Source: Citricoccus sp. K5 (lineage in GTDB: Bacteria > Actinomycetota > Actinomycetes > Actinomycetales > Micrococcaceae). From it: a DNA stretch of 64,000 bases. Where the stretch lies: positions 1,626,909 to 1,690,908 of the forward strand of contig NZ_LR732817.1 of NCBI RefSeq assembly GCF_902506195.1, read 5' to 3'. The notes beneath the pieces were generated by a model. It had not been told where the DNA came from. It worked only from the letters and a program-made list of their open reading frames with translations, and made no database searches. Shown here in pieces: positions 63,274 to 64,000 of the stretch (position 1 is the stretch's first letter; each line of letters opens with the position of its first letter). A program made the position numbers and the translations under genes.

Positions 63274-64000
63274 GTGCCCTTCCCCTCTTCTGTCCCCCAG
63301 ACCACTGATGCCGACCGCGAGTCGGCCTTCGTCCAGGCCGTAGGGGTTCGCCTGGTCGAGCTGTTGGACGGGTACCATGGCCGCGCTGCGGCGATCTCCG
63401 ACTCCGCCACCCCTTTGGTGGAGTCGATCGCCGGACTCGTCCGCGGTGGGAAAAGGATGCGGGCCGTGTTGTCCTGGTGGGGATGGCAGGGTGCCGGCGG
63501 CAACCCCGATGATCCGCTCATCCTGGATGCGGCCGTGGCACTCGAGTTGTTCCAGGCCGCGGCCCTGATCCATGACGACATCCTTGACCGGTCCGACACC
63601 CGTCGGGGAGCCCCCAGCATCCACCGTGCCTTCGAAGCCCGGCACCAGCAGGCGGGTTGGCGGCAGGACCCGGGCCATTTCGGCGTGTCCGCCGCCGTCC
63701 TGACCGGCGACCTGTGCCTGTCCCTCAGCGAGGAGGTGTTCGCCTCCGCCGCCGATGCCTCCACGAACCCGGCGGGCGCACGAGGCCTGTTCAACGAGAT
63801 GCGGTTCGAGGTCATGGCCGGCCAGTACCTGGACATCCTCGACGAGGTCGAGGTGCCGGGCCAGGACCCGGCCGAGGCCCTCCAGCGGGCTCGCACGGTC
63901 CTGCGGTTCAAGTCCGCCCGGTACTCCGTGGTCCACCCGCTGGGCCTGGGTGGGATCCTGTCCGGCGCCGACGGGGACATGCTGGAGCACTATGGCCGGT
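63274..64000 (+). CDS. Polyprenyl diphosphate synthase, 3' end outside window
   Basis: An incomplete gene that runs off the right edge after about 242 codons. The GTG at 63274 has AAGGAG before it. The protein shows the trans-prenyltransferase features GGKRMR (binding isopentenyl diphosphate) and the first aspartate-rich motif DDILD at residues 101-105, followed by RRGAPSIHR and VLTGDLCLSLS. The second DDxxD motif should lie beyond the window. Product chain length cannot be told: geranylgeranyl, or the octa- or nonaprenyl chain of menaquinone, are possible. Confidence 0.9.
   Translation, partial: MPFPSSVPQTTDADRESAFVQAVGVRLVELLDGYHGRAAAISDSATPLVESIAGLVRGGKRMRAVLSWWGWQGAGGNPDDPLILDAAVALELFQAAALIHDDILDRSDTRRGAPSIHRAFEARHQQAGWRQDPGHFGVSAAVLTGDLCLSLSEEVFASAADASTNPAGARGLFNEMRFEVMAGQYLDILDEVEVPGQDPAEALQRARTVLRFKSARYSVVHPLGLGGILSGADGDMLEHYGR

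Overview
The window is a GC-rich chromosomal segment of an actinobacterium. Gene order and content point to the Micrococcaceae, close to Micrococcus or Citricoccus: a fused oleBC gene, the actinobacterial dcw cluster that continues sepF-yggT-divIVA-lspA-rluD-dnaE, DUF7455 beside the main sigma factor, DUF3040, DUF4191 and DUF4192 proteins, and many GTG starts. The genus is an inference. I see no tRNA, rRNA, insertion sequence, prophage or CRISPR array. Almost everything is core genome, tightly packed and intact.

Layout. 1-826: 3' part of an M56-type membrane metallopeptidase gene. 1017-5901: oleA-oleBC-oleD, a complete head-to-head long-chain olefin pathway with 4-base overlaps. 5905-8668 (minus): parE-like topoisomerase subunit and a coupled methyltransferase. 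9051-10728: DUF7455 protein and rpoD/sigA, converging on a strong terminator. 11075-13494 (minus): PAC2 and DUF4192 proteins. 13671-19094: pepA, lpd, sucB and a small membrane protein. 19194-20723 (minus): an atypical membrane-anchored protein kinase, divergent from lipB-lipA and a DUF4191 gene. 23465-31578: RDD protein and the nitrogen block glnA, LLM oxidoreductase, glnE, glnA2. 31673-35177: panB, a 56-residue SPOR-type protein, map, ppgK, nrdR. 35310-60901 (minus): dnaE, rluD, lspA, divIVA, yggT, sepF, yggS, pgeF, ftsZ, ftsQ, murC, murG, ftsW, murD, mraY, murF, murE, ftsI, ftsL-like, rsmH, mraZ. Read in the direction of transcription this is one long division and cell-wall cluster running from mraZ to dnaE. 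61441-64000: DUF3040 protein, dinB, and the 5' part of a polyprenyl diphosphate synthase gene.

How the genes work together. OleA condenses two acyl-CoAs, OleD reduces the beta-keto acid, the OleC half closes the beta-lactone and the OleB half decarboxylates it to an alkene. Lpd and SucB are the E3 and E2 of 2-oxo acid dehydrogenase; LipB and LipA, encoded nearby, make the lipoyl groups SucB needs on its two lipoyl domains. GlnE controls glutamine synthetase by adenylylation, and glnA has a convincing GlnR-type site upstream. The dcw genes make lipid II (MurC-F, MraY, MurG, FtsW, FtsI) and the divisome (FtsZ, FtsQ, FtsL, SepF, DivIVA); mraZ has three 10-bp-phased MraZ boxes in its own promoter.

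I found no wholly new system. The observations most worth following are regulatory (GlnR box, MraZ boxes, palindromes before ftsZ, divIVA and lpd, an isolated perfect DnaA box, a five-tract G-quadruplex run), the divergent membrane kinase, and a frameshifted mini-ORF between two genes.
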